A DNA stretch of 64,000 nt. Source: Kordia sp. SMS9 (GTDB lineage: Bacteria > Bacteroidota > Bacteroidia > Flavobacteriales > Flavobacteriaceae). The DNA is taken from positions 4,736,001 through 4,800,000 of the forward strand of contig NZ_CP031153.1 of NCBI RefSeq assembly GCF_003352465.1. The letters are read 5' to 3'. Of this stretch, positions 18,063 through 26,386 are shown piece by piece. The position numbers were made by a program, and so were the translations under genes. Each line of letters begins with the position of its first letter. Positions within the stretch are counted from its first letter, which is position 1. Below the pieces are notes generated by a model. It was given only the letters and a program-made list of their open reading frames with translations, was not told where the DNA came from and did not search any database.

Positions 18063-19715
18063 ATGAATAAAAAATTACTTTTCGTATTGCTTTTTTTAAC
18101 GGGCGTAACGACCAATTTTGCCCAAGGAATTTTTGACGATTCCATACATACCGCTACCACTTTTGGAAGTGTAAATTCGCCTGGTGGCGAAGCCGTTCAA
18201 AATGTAATTGATCAAAATTCAAATACAAAATTTTTAGATTTTAATGCATTTGATGGCATCGGTTTTGAAGTTGATATACTCGGTGTATCGAGTACTGCAG
18301 TTGCGATGGAATTTGTAACTGCCAACGATGCTCCTGAACGCGATCCGACGAATTATGAAATTTCAGGTTCCAACGATGGTGTAAATTTTACCAGTATTGC
18401 CACAGGAACAATTCCGTGTGTGTCTACTCGTTTTTTTTCAAGAACTTTTTCGTTTACGAATACAACTTCTTATACTTCATACAGACTCAATTTTACAGGT
18501 ACGTGCGGCGCATCAAGCATTAACCAAATTGCGGATGTACAATTGTTTGAATCTATTGGAGATTCACCCGTAATTACCTGTCCATCAAACATTACGGTAA
18601 ATAATACGACAGGACAGTGTGATGCTATCGTAAATTATACTGTAACTGCAAATGATACCGAAGATGGCATGTTGACACCAAATGTAACTTCTGGTTTGCC
18701 TTCTGGAGCTTCGTTTCCTGTAGGAATTACCGAAGTGTTTATGAATGTAACTGATACTGATAATAATACCTCTAGCTGTAGTTTTACAGTAACTGTGGTT
18801 GATAATGAAGATCCTGTTGCGGGTTGTCCTGCCAATATTATGCAAACTGCTGCTAATTTTGGAGATACCACTGCGGTTGTTAATTATACACTTTCCCCAA
18901 CAGACAATTGTGTATTGATCAATCCGTTGACAGATTTTACACCTTTGACAAATATTAACGGGAAAGCATATTATTTGTCCAACAATGTTTTTACACCTGC
19001 CAATGCGTTTTTAGATGCTATTTCTCAAGGTGGTTTTGTGGGAACGATTCGAAATGCATCTGACAATACTGCTATTACTGAAGCAATTGCTACTGCTGGT
19101 GGTGCAGCAGATGTATTAATTGGTTTTAGTGATACCGATGTGGAAGGAACTTTTGTATGGCAAAGCGGCGATGCTTCAACTTTTGATAATTGGAATCCTG
19201 GAGAACCGAATAATGCTGGAAATGAAGATTATACCGTGATTCAATCTAGTGGTGGCTGGAATGATATTACGAATGGAAGTTCGTACAGATATCTTTTAGA
19301 AGTGGATTATGCACCTACACAAACAGCAGGTTTGCCAAGTGGTGCAGACTTCCCAATTGGAACTACAACAAATACCTTTACGATTACAGATTTAGCAGGA
19401 AACTCCGTGATGTGTTCTTTTGATGTCACGGTGGATGCCAATTTAAGTGTTGCTGAAAATTCGTTTTCGAATCGTATCAAACTAACACCAAATCCAACCA
19501 AAGGATTGATTTCGTTCAGTAATACTGCAAATATTTCTTTAGAAAGTATCGTCATTATGGACTTAAACGGTCGCATATTACAAACCGTTATGAATATTGG
19601 GCAACTTTCTGATGGAGAAACGATTGATATTTCAAATTTTGCCGCAGGAATGTATTTTGTGCGATTGCAAGATATTGAGAATAATATCGCGGTAAAACGC
19701 ATTATCAAACAGTAG
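18063..19715 (+). CDS. T9SS-exported HYR / C-type-lectin-like protein
   Basis: This 550-residue extracellular protein has a signal peptide (1-20), then an F5/8-like jelly roll (about 35-165). A first HYR domain (170-250) follows. A second HYR domain starts at 252 (DPVAGCPANI) and stops at TDNC (280-283). A C-type-lectin-like domain follows (about 285-416), with YYLSNN, NWNPGEPNNAGNEDY and GWNDI. The second HYR domain then resumes at AGLPSGADFPIGTTT and ends CSFDVTV. A type A sorting domain (465-550; LTPNPTKG, GMYFVRLQD) ends the protein. EPN favours mannose-type calcium-dependent sugar binding by analogy. Monocistronic, probably surface-exposed or released. Confidence 0.88.
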   Translation: MNKKLLFVLLFLTGVTTNFAQGIFDDSIHTATTFGSVNSPGGEAVQNVIDQNSNTKFLDFNAFDGIGFEVDILGVSSTAVAMEFVTANDAPERDPTNYEISGSNDGVNFTSIATGTIPCVSTRFFSRTFSFTNTTSYTSYRLNFTGTCGASSINQIADVQLFESIGDSPVITCPSNITVNNTTGQCDAIVNYTVTANDTEDGMLTPNVTSGLPSGASFPVGITEVFMNVTDTDNNTSSCSFTVTVVDNEDPVAGCPANIMQTAANFGDTTAVVNYTLSPTDNCVLINPLTDFTPLTNINGKAYYLSNNVFTPANAFLDAISQGGFVGTIRNASDNTAITEAIATAGGAADVLIGFSDTDVEGTFVWQSGDASTFDNWNPGEPNNAGNEDYTVIQSSGGWNDITNGSSYRYLLEVDYAPTQTAGLPSGADFPIGTTTNTFTITDLAGNSVMCSFDVTVDANLSVAENSFSNRIKLTPNPTKGLISFSNTANISLESIVIMDLNGRILQTVMNIGQLSDGETIDISNFAAGMYFVRLQDIENNIAVKRIIKQ

Positions 19716-19736
19716 GAAAATTTAAAATATGACATA

Positions 19737-19776
19737 AAAAAAGCAGTTTTTAGGAATTCCTAAAAACTGCTTTTCT
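19737..19776. terminator. Bidirectional terminator between lectin-like gene and dnaK
   Basis: A perfect palindrome centred on GAATTC (19754-19759) includes AGCAGTTTTTAGGA paired with TCCTAAAAACTGCT. A and T runs flank it, so it can terminate both convergent transcripts. Confidence 0.9.
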
Positions 19777-19800
19777 AATCAATATAGTTATAAAAAGTGA

Positions 19801-19920
19801 TTATTTCACTTCTTCAAAATCCATCTTTTAGACTCCGCTCAAGACAGGCTACTTGACTTCTTCGAAGTCTATCTGTTCGACTCCGCTCAAGACAGGCTAC
19901 TTGACTTCTTCGAAGTCTAC
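19801..19920. repeat. 48-bp tandem repeat spanning the dnaK stop codon
   Basis: A 24-base segment encoding the last DnaK residues and stop (minus strand DFEEVK-stop) occurs three times, at 19897-19920, 19849-19872 (23 of 24 identical) and 19801-19824 (diverged at the base level, same coding). The copies are separated by two 24-base spacers containing GACTCCGCTCAAGACAGG. All copies are in frame with dnaK. The spacer core is the TTCGACTCCGCTCA palindromic family seen at 388-449. Confidence 0.95.
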
Positions 19921-21810
19921 GTCTTGCACATCTTCTCCATCTTTACTATCATCATCTCCAGTTGGTGCTGATGCTTCTGGTCCGGCGGCTCCGCCTTGTT
20001 GTGCTTCTGCTTGCGCTTTGTACATTTCTTCGCTTGCTACTTTCCAAGCTTCGTTGATTTTCTCTAAAGCAGGATCAATTACAGCGATGTCTTTGGTTTC
20101 ATACGCTTTCTTCAATTCTTCCAAAGCATCTTCGATTGGCTTTTTCTTATCATCAGATAATTTATCACCAAATTCGCTTAATTGCTTTTCAGTTTGGAAA
20201 ATCATAGAATCAGCACTGTTCAATTTGTCAGCCGTTTCTTTTGCTTTTTGATCTGCTTCTGCATTTGCTTCCGCTTCACGTTTCATTTTCTCGATTTCTT
20301 CTTCTGTCAATCCTGAAGAAGCTTCGATACGAATGTTTTGTTCTTTGTTTGTTCCTTTGTCTTTTGCAGAAACATTGATAATTCCGTTTGCATCAATATC
20401 GAAAGTTACTTCAATTTGAGGAACACCTCTTTGTGCTGGTGGAATTCCATCTAAGTGAAAACGACCAATTGTTTTGTTATCTGCTGCCATTGGACGCTCA
20501 CCTTGTAATACATGAATTTCCACAGATGGCTGATTGTCTGCTGCCGTTGAGAATACTTGCGATTTTTTCGTTGGAATTGTCGTGTTTGCGTCAATCAACT
20601 TTGTCATCACATTCCCCATGGTTTCAATTCCTAAAGAAAGTGGTGTAACGTCTAATAATAATACGTCTTTTACATCTCCTGTTAATACTCCACCTTGAAT
20701 TGCTGCACCTACGGCAACAACCTCATCAGGATTTACACCTTTACTTGGTTTTTTACCGAAGAATTTTTCCACAGCTTCTTGTACTGCTGGAATACGTGTT
20801 GATCCACCAACTAAAATAATTTCGTCAATATCACCTGTAGATAAACCTGCATTTTTAAGTGCTGTTTGGCAAGGTTCGATGGTTCTTTTAACTAAATCGT
20901 CAATTAATTGTTCAAATTTTGCTCTTGATAATGAACGTACCAAGTGTTTTGGTCCACTTGCAGTAGCCGTAATGTATGGCAAGTTGATTTCAGTAGCTGT
21001 TGAGCTAGACAATTCAATCTTCGCTTTTTCAGCTGCTTCTTTTAAACGTTGTAATGCCATGGCATCTTTGCGCAAATCCATTCCTTCATCTTTGTTGAAC
21101 TCGTCTGCCAACCAATTGATGATTTTTTCATCTACATCATCTCCACCTAAGTGTGTATCTCCATCTGTAGCCAATACTTCAAAAACACCGTCTCCTAATT
21201 CTAAGATAGAAACATCGTGTGTTCCACCTCCAAAGTCAAAAACAGCAATTTTTTGATCTTGTCCTTTTTTATCTAATCCATAAGCTAAGGCAGCTGCCGT
21301 TGGCTCATTGATAATTCTTCTTACTTTTAAACCTGCAATTTCACCAGCTTCTTTTGTTGCTTGACGTTGTGCATCGTTAAAGTATGCAGGAACGGTCACT
21401 ACGGCTTCCGTTACATCTTGTCCTAAGAATTCTTCGGCAGTTTTCTTCATTTTCTGAAGAATCATTGCTGATAATTCTTGTGGTGTATATAAGCGACCGT
21501 CGATATCAACTCTTGGTGTATCGTTGTCACCTTTTACTACTTTATAAGGAACACGTCCAGCTTCTCTTGAAGATTCTGAAAATTTATTCCCCATAAAACG
21601 TTTAATTGAATACACAGTTTTTGTAGGATTTGTAACTGCTTGTCTTTTTGCAGGATCTCCAACTTTAATTTCTCCACCGTCCACAAAAGCAATCACAGAA
21701 GGAGTTGTACGTCTTCCCTCAGCATTTGCAATTACTACTGGCTCGTTTCCTTCCATTACAGAAACACATGAGTTGGTAGTTCCTAAATCGATTCCAATAA
21801 TTTTACTCAT
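19897..21810 (-). CDS. dnaK: Molecular chaperone DnaK (Hsp70)
   Basis: This 637-residue cytoplasmic Hsp70 begins MSKIIGIDLGTTNSCVSVME. The nucleotide-binding domain carries IDLGTTNSCV, FDFGGGTHDVSIL and ILVGGSTRIPAV. The substrate domain starts after DVLLLDVTPLSLGIETMG, followed by a helical lid and an acidic tail ending DVQDVDFEEVK. No dnaJ or grpE lies next to it. The region upstream has no clear sigma-A element; instead it holds a sigma-54-like site and a short inverted repeat. The stop codon lies in a 48-bp tandem array, leaving two silent copies of the C-terminal codons downstream. Confidence 0.98.
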   Translation of the reverse strand: MSKIIGIDLGTTNSCVSVMEGNEPVVIANAEGRRTTPSVIAFVDGGEIKVGDPAKRQAVTNPTKTVYSIKRFMGNKFSESSREAGRVPYKVVKGDNDTPRVDIDGRLYTPQELSAMILQKMKKTAEEFLGQDVTEAVVTVPAYFNDAQRQATKEAGEIAGLKVRRIINEPTAAALAYGLDKKGQDQKIAVFDFGGGTHDVSILELGDGVFEVLATDGDTHLGGDDVDEKIINWLADEFNKDEGMDLRKDAMALQRLKEAAEKAKIELSSSTATEINLPYITATASGPKHLVRSLSRAKFEQLIDDLVKRTIEPCQTALKNAGLSTGDIDEIILVGGSTRIPAVQEAVEKFFGKKPSKGVNPDEVVAVGAAIQGGVLTGDVKDVLLLDVTPLSLGIETMGNVMTKLIDANTTIPTKKSQVFSTAADNQPSVEIHVLQGERPMAADNKTIGRFHLDGIPPAQRGVPQIEVTFDIDANGIINVSAKDKGTNKEQNIRIEASSGLTEEEIEKMKREAEANAEADQKAKETADKLNSADSMIFQTEKQLSEFGDKLSDDKKKPIEDALEELKKAYETKDIAVIDPALEKINEAWKVASEEMYKAQAEAQQGGAAGPEASAPTGDDDSKDGEDVQDVDFEEVK

Positions 21811-21890
21811 AACTTTTTTTAAACTTTTATCTATTGTGTTGTGTTATACTTTAATTTTACTTGTTTGCTTTTCTAATTTGTTTGTAATAA

Positions 21891-21906
21891 GTCAATGACT
21901 GTGCCA
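21891..21906 (-). promoter_or_regulatory. Candidate sigma-54 (-24/-12) promoter of dnaK
   Basis: On the minus strand TGGCACAGTCATTGAC (21906 to 21891) fits TGGCAC-N5-TTGC except for A at the last position of the -12 element. GG and the TTG are in the required spacing. The start codon is about 80 bases downstream. Confidence 0.45.
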
Positions 21907-21960
21907 ACTGGCAAATAGCTATATTTTGTCAGATTGATACGGAATTATGGCAAAAAGAAA

Positions 21961-21973
21961 TGACAGGTTGTCA
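21961..21973. promoter_or_regulatory. Inverted repeat upstream of dnaK promoter (possible activator site)
   Basis: TGACAGGTTGTCA has five-base arms TGACA/TGTCA around three bases. It lies about 55 bases upstream of the -24 element, a usual distance for an enhancer-binding protein site. A second short repeat, TGCCAACTGGCA (21902-21913), overlaps the -24 box. Confidence 0.35.
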
Positions 21974-22025
21974 TAAATTGTAGAAAATATTCCAAATGAA
22001 ATACTATGCATTCTTGATAAAAAGA

Positions 22026-22066
22026 AAAAGTCTCAAATTTCAAAAACGAAATTCGAGACTTTTTTA
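22026..22066 (-). terminator. Terminator of the proteorhodopsin gene
   Basis: AAAGTCTCAAATTTC pairs with GAAATTCGAGACTTT around AAAAAC, with one mismatch. It is flanked by A and T runs and lies just past the rhodopsin stop codon on the minus strand. Confidence 0.88.
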
Positions 22067-22091
22067 TGTACTAATGATTTCCAAGTAATGT

Positions 22092-22823
22092 TTATGCTTC
22101 TTTCTTAGCTGACATACTTACAGCTAAGCTATAAATTACTAAACCGAAACCGATTTTGTTGATAGCATCACCAATGTTGTATACTACGTCTAATGAAAAT
22201 CCTCCGAAGATTCCATCGTACCAACCTGGCGTTCCTGCCATGTATCCAATTGGGTAAATTGCCCAACCTACTAATACAAACCAACATAAGGTTTTGTGTG
22301 CTTTTAAGATGTAACCACCAGCTTCCACTGCCAATTTCTTCGCACTTCCAAGCCAAATTTCGTATACAATCACAAAGTATGCGATACCTGAAATAAGACC
22401 CCAAATTTGTGCTTGATCTCTGTATACAGCTTCTCCTAAGTATCCTGTTACTAACATTACTACAGATAAGAAAATTAATTTCCACATTAATGATTTCTTA
22501 GCGCCTGCTACTTTTAAAATTAAGTAGAATTCAACACACATTAATGGTACGGTTAATACCCAGTCAACATAACGGAAGAACGTTGGAGATTCCATGTTTG
22601 CTGCCCAGTAGTCACGCATGTACCAATAGTGTACAGCTGCAATAAATGTAATCAATCCTGAAACTAGGATTGAAGTACGCCATTTCTTATCAAAACTATT
22701 CATTGATAAGAAAAAGAAAGCAGATGCAGCCATCATAGCCATACATCCTACAAAAAATGTAAATCCTACATAGTCGTCCGGTGCCATTTTAGCAACAAAC
22801 GGTAAGTTTAATAAATAATTCAT
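22092..22823 (-). CDS. Proteorhodopsin, light-driven proton pump
   Basis: This 243-residue seven-helix microbial rhodopsin binds all-trans retinal at K223 (DAINKIGFG). The pump motif is DTE: Asp87 (proton acceptor, RYVDWVLT), Thr91 and Glu98 (donor); His65 matches the PR His75 partner. The tuning position (PR 105) is Met95, typical of green-absorbing flavobacterial proteins. The first residues MNYLLNLPFVAKMAPDDYVG are as in related marine flavobacteria. It would extrude protons across the inner membrane in light. blh, which makes the chromophore, is divergent across a 144-base spacer. The carotenoid genes crtB/I/Y are not in the window. Confidence 0.97.
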   Translation of the reverse strand: MNYLLNLPFVAKMAPDDYVGFTFFVGCMAMMAASAFFFLSMNSFDKKWRTSILVSGLITFIAAVHYWYMRDYWAANMESPTFFRYVDWVLTVPLMCVEFYLILKVAGAKKSLMWKLIFLSVVMLVTGYLGEAVYRDQAQIWGLISGIAYFVIVYEIWLGSAKKLAVEAGGYILKAHKTLCWFVLVGWAIYPIGYMAGTPGWYDGIFGGFSLDVVYNIGDAINKIGFGLVIYSLAVSMSAKKEA

Positions 22824-22892
22824 AACTATATTGATTAATTAATTAATAAATGATTTTTGGTTTTTGTCTAATAACTTGTATCAAACACTTGA

Positions 22893-22925
22893 CAAAAATA
22901 ACAAATTTTTGTTTAACTTTTACAA
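22893..22925 (-). promoter_or_regulatory. Sigma-A promoter of the proteorhodopsin gene
   Basis: On the minus strand TTG (22925-22923), 22 bases, then TATTTTTG (22900-22893) fits the Bacteroidota consensus. It leaves a leader of about 60 bases. On the opposite strand TAAATTTG (22955-22962) lies five bases before the blh ATG, which would make the blh transcript leaderless or nearly so if used. Confidence 0.5.
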
Positions 22926-22967
22926 AAAAAAAGTAAACAAATTAAAAAAAATTGTAAATTTGACAAT

Positions 22968-23849
22968 ATGAAGCAGGTTTTTAAGATAGATTATCAAGAT
23001 TTTATGATCATTATTACATTTTTCCTATTTTGGATTAGTATTCAGTTTGGAGAAGTAATTGAAGATACCATCGCGTATATTTTTGTTTTGAGCTTGGGAA
23101 TTATTCATGGAGCCAACGATTTGAATATTCTCCAAAAAAATAAAATTAAGAAGCATAATTTTGGGAAATCACTTTTTATCTACTTAATGATCATTCTTTT
23201 TTGCATGCTAACGTATTGGATTTTTCCATTTATTGCCATGCTCGCATTTATTATTTTAAGTGCCTATCATTTTGGAGAGCAACATTTGGAGAAAAAAATT
23301 GCAGATTTCGGCATATTGAAAGGGATAGTGTATACTATATATGGTTTGTTTATTTTTTCATTATTGTTTCATGAAAACATCGCGGATGTCAATATTATTT
23401 TTTCTGGTTTGACAGACACTGAAATTTCGTTGCCATTGGTTCAATACATACTTATTTCTTTATCTGTATTGTTGTTGTTGCTTCCTGTATATGCACATTT
23501 TAAAAAGGTATCAATTAAGTTCAATTATTTTAAAGAACTATTGTATTTGTTTGTATTGTTCTTAGTCTTTAAAACAGGTTCGCTAATTTTTGGCTTTGCA
23601 GTATATTTTGTGTTTTGGCACAGCATTCCTTCTATTGCGGATCAAATTCGTTTTTTATTCGGCACACAAAACAAGCGATCTGTCACCAAATATTTTAAAG
23701 CTGCCCTATTTTATTGGATACTAAGCATTTCGGGGTTGGTGATTGCGTATTATGCATTGGATTCACAACTTTTTAAAACAGTTCTCTTTTTAATTTTATT
23801 TGCGGTGACTGCACCTCATACGTGGGTTATGAAACGTATGAAAGAGTAA
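22968..23849 (+). CDS. blh: Blh, beta-carotene 15,15'-dioxygenase (Brp/Blh family)
   Basis: This 293-residue membrane protein, with about eight hydrophobic helices, belongs to the bacteriorhodopsin-related Brp/Blh family that cleaves beta-carotene to two retinals. Probable iron-binding His residues lie in IIHGANDLNIL (near 46), SAYHFGEQH (near 105), FWHSIPSIADQ (near 222) and the closing APHTWVMKRM. Divergent pairing with proteorhodopsin gives the functional link. The ATG at 22968 is the only convenient start. Confidence 0.94.
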   Translation: MKQVFKIDYQDFMIIITFFLFWISIQFGEVIEDTIAYIFVLSLGIIHGANDLNILQKNKIKKHNFGKSLFIYLMIILFCMLTYWIFPFIAMLAFIILSAYHFGEQHLEKKIADFGILKGIVYTIYGLFIFSLLFHENIADVNIIFSGLTDTEISLPLVQYILISLSVLLLLLPVYAHFKKVSIKFNYFKELLYLFVLFLVFKTGSLIFGFAVYFVFWHSIPSIADQIRFLFGTQNKRSVTKYFKAALFYWILSISGLVIAYYALDSQLFKTVLFLILFAVTAPHTWVMKRMKE

Positions 23850-24031
23850 GCCAAAAACACTTTTTAAATTTTTCTTTTTTTGCCAAAATGAATTGCTGTC
23901 AAATTGGTAGTTTATCTACAGAAAACTCTAGTAACTTACAAGACTATATATTATTTTACGAAAACGTTTGAAAAAAGTGTTAATCTTCACAAAATTTCAA
24001 ACTTTACAAGTATATTTACCGCACAGAAGTA

Positions 24032-24193
24032 ATACCAATTTAACCATAAAATGCAACCTATAAACTCGTTCATTTACTATCCTAGTTCCTTGCGAATACG
24101 TTCCGTAGCTACGGCTATGTAAAGCATTCACTGCGTCCTATGATACCAAAGCAACTTCGTCTCTAAAGTCGCATTTTATAATCAAATTGGTAT
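24032..24193. mobile_element. MITE-like element with 23-bp terminal inverted repeats
   Basis: A 162-bp unit is bounded by imperfect inverted repeats, 24032-24054 and 24171-24193 (20 of 23 bases match), starting ATACCAATTT and ending ATAAAATGC. Inside is the perfect palindrome CCGTAGCTACGG (24107-24118 approx.). It has no coding capacity, so it would depend on a transposase in trans. The first ten bases also occur alone at 13243. It fills most of the 358-base gap before the serine deaminase gene; the remaining part shows nothing definite. Confidence 0.7.
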
Positions 24194-24207
24194 AATTAGA
24201 TTTAATT

Positions 24208-25626
24208 ATGGAATACATTAGTGTTTTTGATATGCTTAAAATCGGTGTGGGACCATCGAGTTCGCATACATTAGGACCTTGGCGTGCTGCCGAAAGTTGG
24301 ATCAAAGAATTGAAAACTGCTGAACTTTTTAATGCAGTTACCTCTATCAAAGTAGATTTATTTGGCTCGCTGTCTTTAACAGGGAAAGGTCATGCTACCG
24401 ATTTGGCAGTCTTACTTGGATTGTATGGCGCTGATCCTGAAACAATTCCTACGGAACGTATTCCAACGATTGTCGATCTTATTTCTAAAGAACACATTTT
24501 ATCTTTTAATCAAGAGAAAGAAATTCCTTTTTCCCCAAGTAAAGACATCATTTTTAATAGTGAATTTTTACCGTTTCATCCAAATGGCATCACTTTTCAT
24601 GCAATTGTAGATCATAAAGTACATTCGTCTACTTTTTATTCTATTGGCGGCGGATTTGTGGTGAAAGAACACGAAACGCATGCAGATACGGATCATCCGA
24701 TTCGTATTTTTCCATTTCCAATTAATAAAGCAACCGATTTGCTCGATTTCTGCGAGACAGAACAAAAAAAGATTTCCGAAATTGTTTTATTAAATGAAAC
24801 CTTACTTCGCTTCCCTGAAGAGATTGATGCCGAATTGAAACGCGTGTGGAAAACTATGTTGGAATGTATGTATGTTGGCTGTCATACCGATGGCATATTA
24901 CCTGGCGGATTGAATGTAAAGCGACGCGCTTATAATATTCACCAAAAATTAAAAGGAGATTTAGTGTATGATTCTCCAGAAACTTGGTTGAAAACGATTC
25001 GAAATACCGAAGTAAAGTTTCGCCAAATTTTTAAATGGGTAAGCTGCTTTGCCTTAGCTGTAAATGAAGTAAATGCTTCATTAGGTCGCGTCGTCACAGC
25101 ACCAACTAACGGAAGTGCAGGCGTCATTCCTGCGGTTTTGATGTATTATATGGTGATTGAAAATCATGAAGCAGATTTTAGTCATATCAAACGTTTTTTA
25201 TTAGTGGCAGGTGAAATTGGCAGTATTTTCAAAAAAGGAGCTACCATTTCTGCGGCTATGGGCGGTTGTCAAGCAGAAATTGGAGTTTCTTCGGCAATGG
25301 CGGCTGGTGCATTGACAGAATTGTATGGCGGTTCTCCAGAACAAGTAATGATTGCTGCTGAAATTGCCATGGAACATCATTTGGGAATGACCTGCGATCC
25401 TATTGGTGGCTTGGTACAAGTTCCATGTATTGAACGAAATTCCATGGGCGCGATAAAAGCGATTAATGCAGCAGAACTAGCCATGGAAACCGACCCGAAA
25501 GACACCAAAGTTCCTATTGATAAAGTGATTCATACCATGTGGGAAACTGCCAAAGATATGAATTCTAAATATAAAGAAACTTCCGAAGGCGGATTGGCGG
25601 TTGGTGTGAATTTGGCAGATTGTTGA
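24208..25626 (+). CDS. sdaA: L-serine ammonia-lyase (iron-sulfur, single chain)
   Basis: This 472-residue enzyme converts serine to pyruvate and ammonia with a 4Fe-4S cluster. The beta domain starts SVFDMLKIGVGPSSSHTLGP, the family signature. The alpha domain has the cluster cysteines in GGCQAEIGVSSAM, MTCDPIGG and VPCIERN. TAPTNGSAGVIPA forms the substrate loop. Length and order fit the fused SdaA/SdaB type. It lies 14 bases downstream of a MITE-like unit that ends the upstream spacer, so its promoter may lie within or across that element. Confidence 0.96.
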   Translation: MEYISVFDMLKIGVGPSSSHTLGPWRAAESWIKELKTAELFNAVTSIKVDLFGSLSLTGKGHATDLAVLLGLYGADPETIPTERIPTIVDLISKEHILSFNQEKEIPFSPSKDIIFNSEFLPFHPNGITFHAIVDHKVHSSTFYSIGGGFVVKEHETHADTDHPIRIFPFPINKATDLLDFCETEQKKISEIVLLNETLLRFPEEIDAELKRVWKTMLECMYVGCHTDGILPGGLNVKRRAYNIHQKLKGDLVYDSPETWLKTIRNTEVKFRQIFKWVSCFALAVNEVNASLGRVVTAPTNGSAGVIPAVLMYYMVIENHEADFSHIKRFLLVAGEIGSIFKKGATISAAMGGCQAEIGVSSAMAAGALTELYGGSPEQVMIAAEIAMEHHLGMTCDPIGGLVQVPCIERNSMGAIKAINAAELAMETDPKDTKVPIDKVIHTMWETAKDMNSKYKETSEGGLAVGVNLADC

Positions 25627-26386
25627 GTTAGACTCGCTTTGCTGTTAGATTTTTAGACCGCTATCGCTATTAGATATTAGATCGCTTTGCTACTAGATTT
25701 TAGACATGTTCGATACGTCTGTGCAAAAATTTCAGAAAAATTCGTGGCAATCTGTTTGTTTCATATTTGTATGTGTTATTTGGATTTTTCATAAAATAAG
25801 CTAATCGTTTTTAAATTCTCTATCAAAAAGTTCGACTTTAGAAACTTTGGGTTTAGATCGCTAACGCTGTTAGATGTTAGACCGTGCTTTCGCACTTTTA
25901 GAAGTGTTCCCGCGAAGAAAGGAGTCTCATGAGTGGCTTCATTTTTAGCATTTCTCTTAGAATTTCCACAGATTCTTAGAACTTGACCAATACCCAACAC
26001 CAAATACCTAAAAAAAGAGACGCGCTTCGCTTTTAGACCGCTAACGCTGTTAGATGTTAGACCGTGCTTTCGCACTTTTAGATTTTTTCATATATTATTT
26101 GGGTTTTTGTTTAAAACTTGATTGACATATTTTTCACAGCGATAAGTAATTCTTTTTTTTCGTATCGAAGTACTTCTTGATACAAAATTTTATACTAAAA
26201 TTTCACTCGAAGTGACGTATAGAGTTTCAAAGAGTAAGTTATGTCCAATTAGAACTATTTCTTTTATAAGTGTAAATAATAATTCAACATTCAAAATCTA
26301 ACATGATAAAAAATCTAATCATCTGAAAGTGAAAGCGATCTAGATTCTAGCAGCGAAGATTCTAAAAGGCGAAGCCGATCCAAAAT
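25627..26386. repeat. 760-bp gene-free repeat cluster
   Basis: The region is built from short TTAGA-bounded hairpin units. A 42-base stretch (25861-25902) is repeated exactly at 26041-26082; it holds CTAACGCTGTTAG and GTGCTTTCGCAC hairpins. Shorter variants lie at 25629-25705. A GTCACTTCGAGTG-type element occupies 26161-26216 in minus orientation. A segment at 25718-25760 is a diverged copy of 47398-47441. Reading frames across the region, including one of 99 codons on the minus strand, only translate the repeats. No convincing gene is present. Confidence 0.8.

Noticed and set aside
25776..26075. A 99-codon minus-strand frame with an internal repeat (RKHGLTSNSVS twice).
   Set aside because: The repeated peptide is just the translation of the 42-base DNA repeat at 25861 and 26041; composition and context are non-coding.
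19801..26082. Regularly spaced repeats at 19.8 kb and 25.9-26.1 kb considered as CRISPR.
   Set aside because: Spacers at 19.8 kb are themselves nearly identical, the 25.9 kb repeat has only two copies 180 bases apart, and no cas genes are present.
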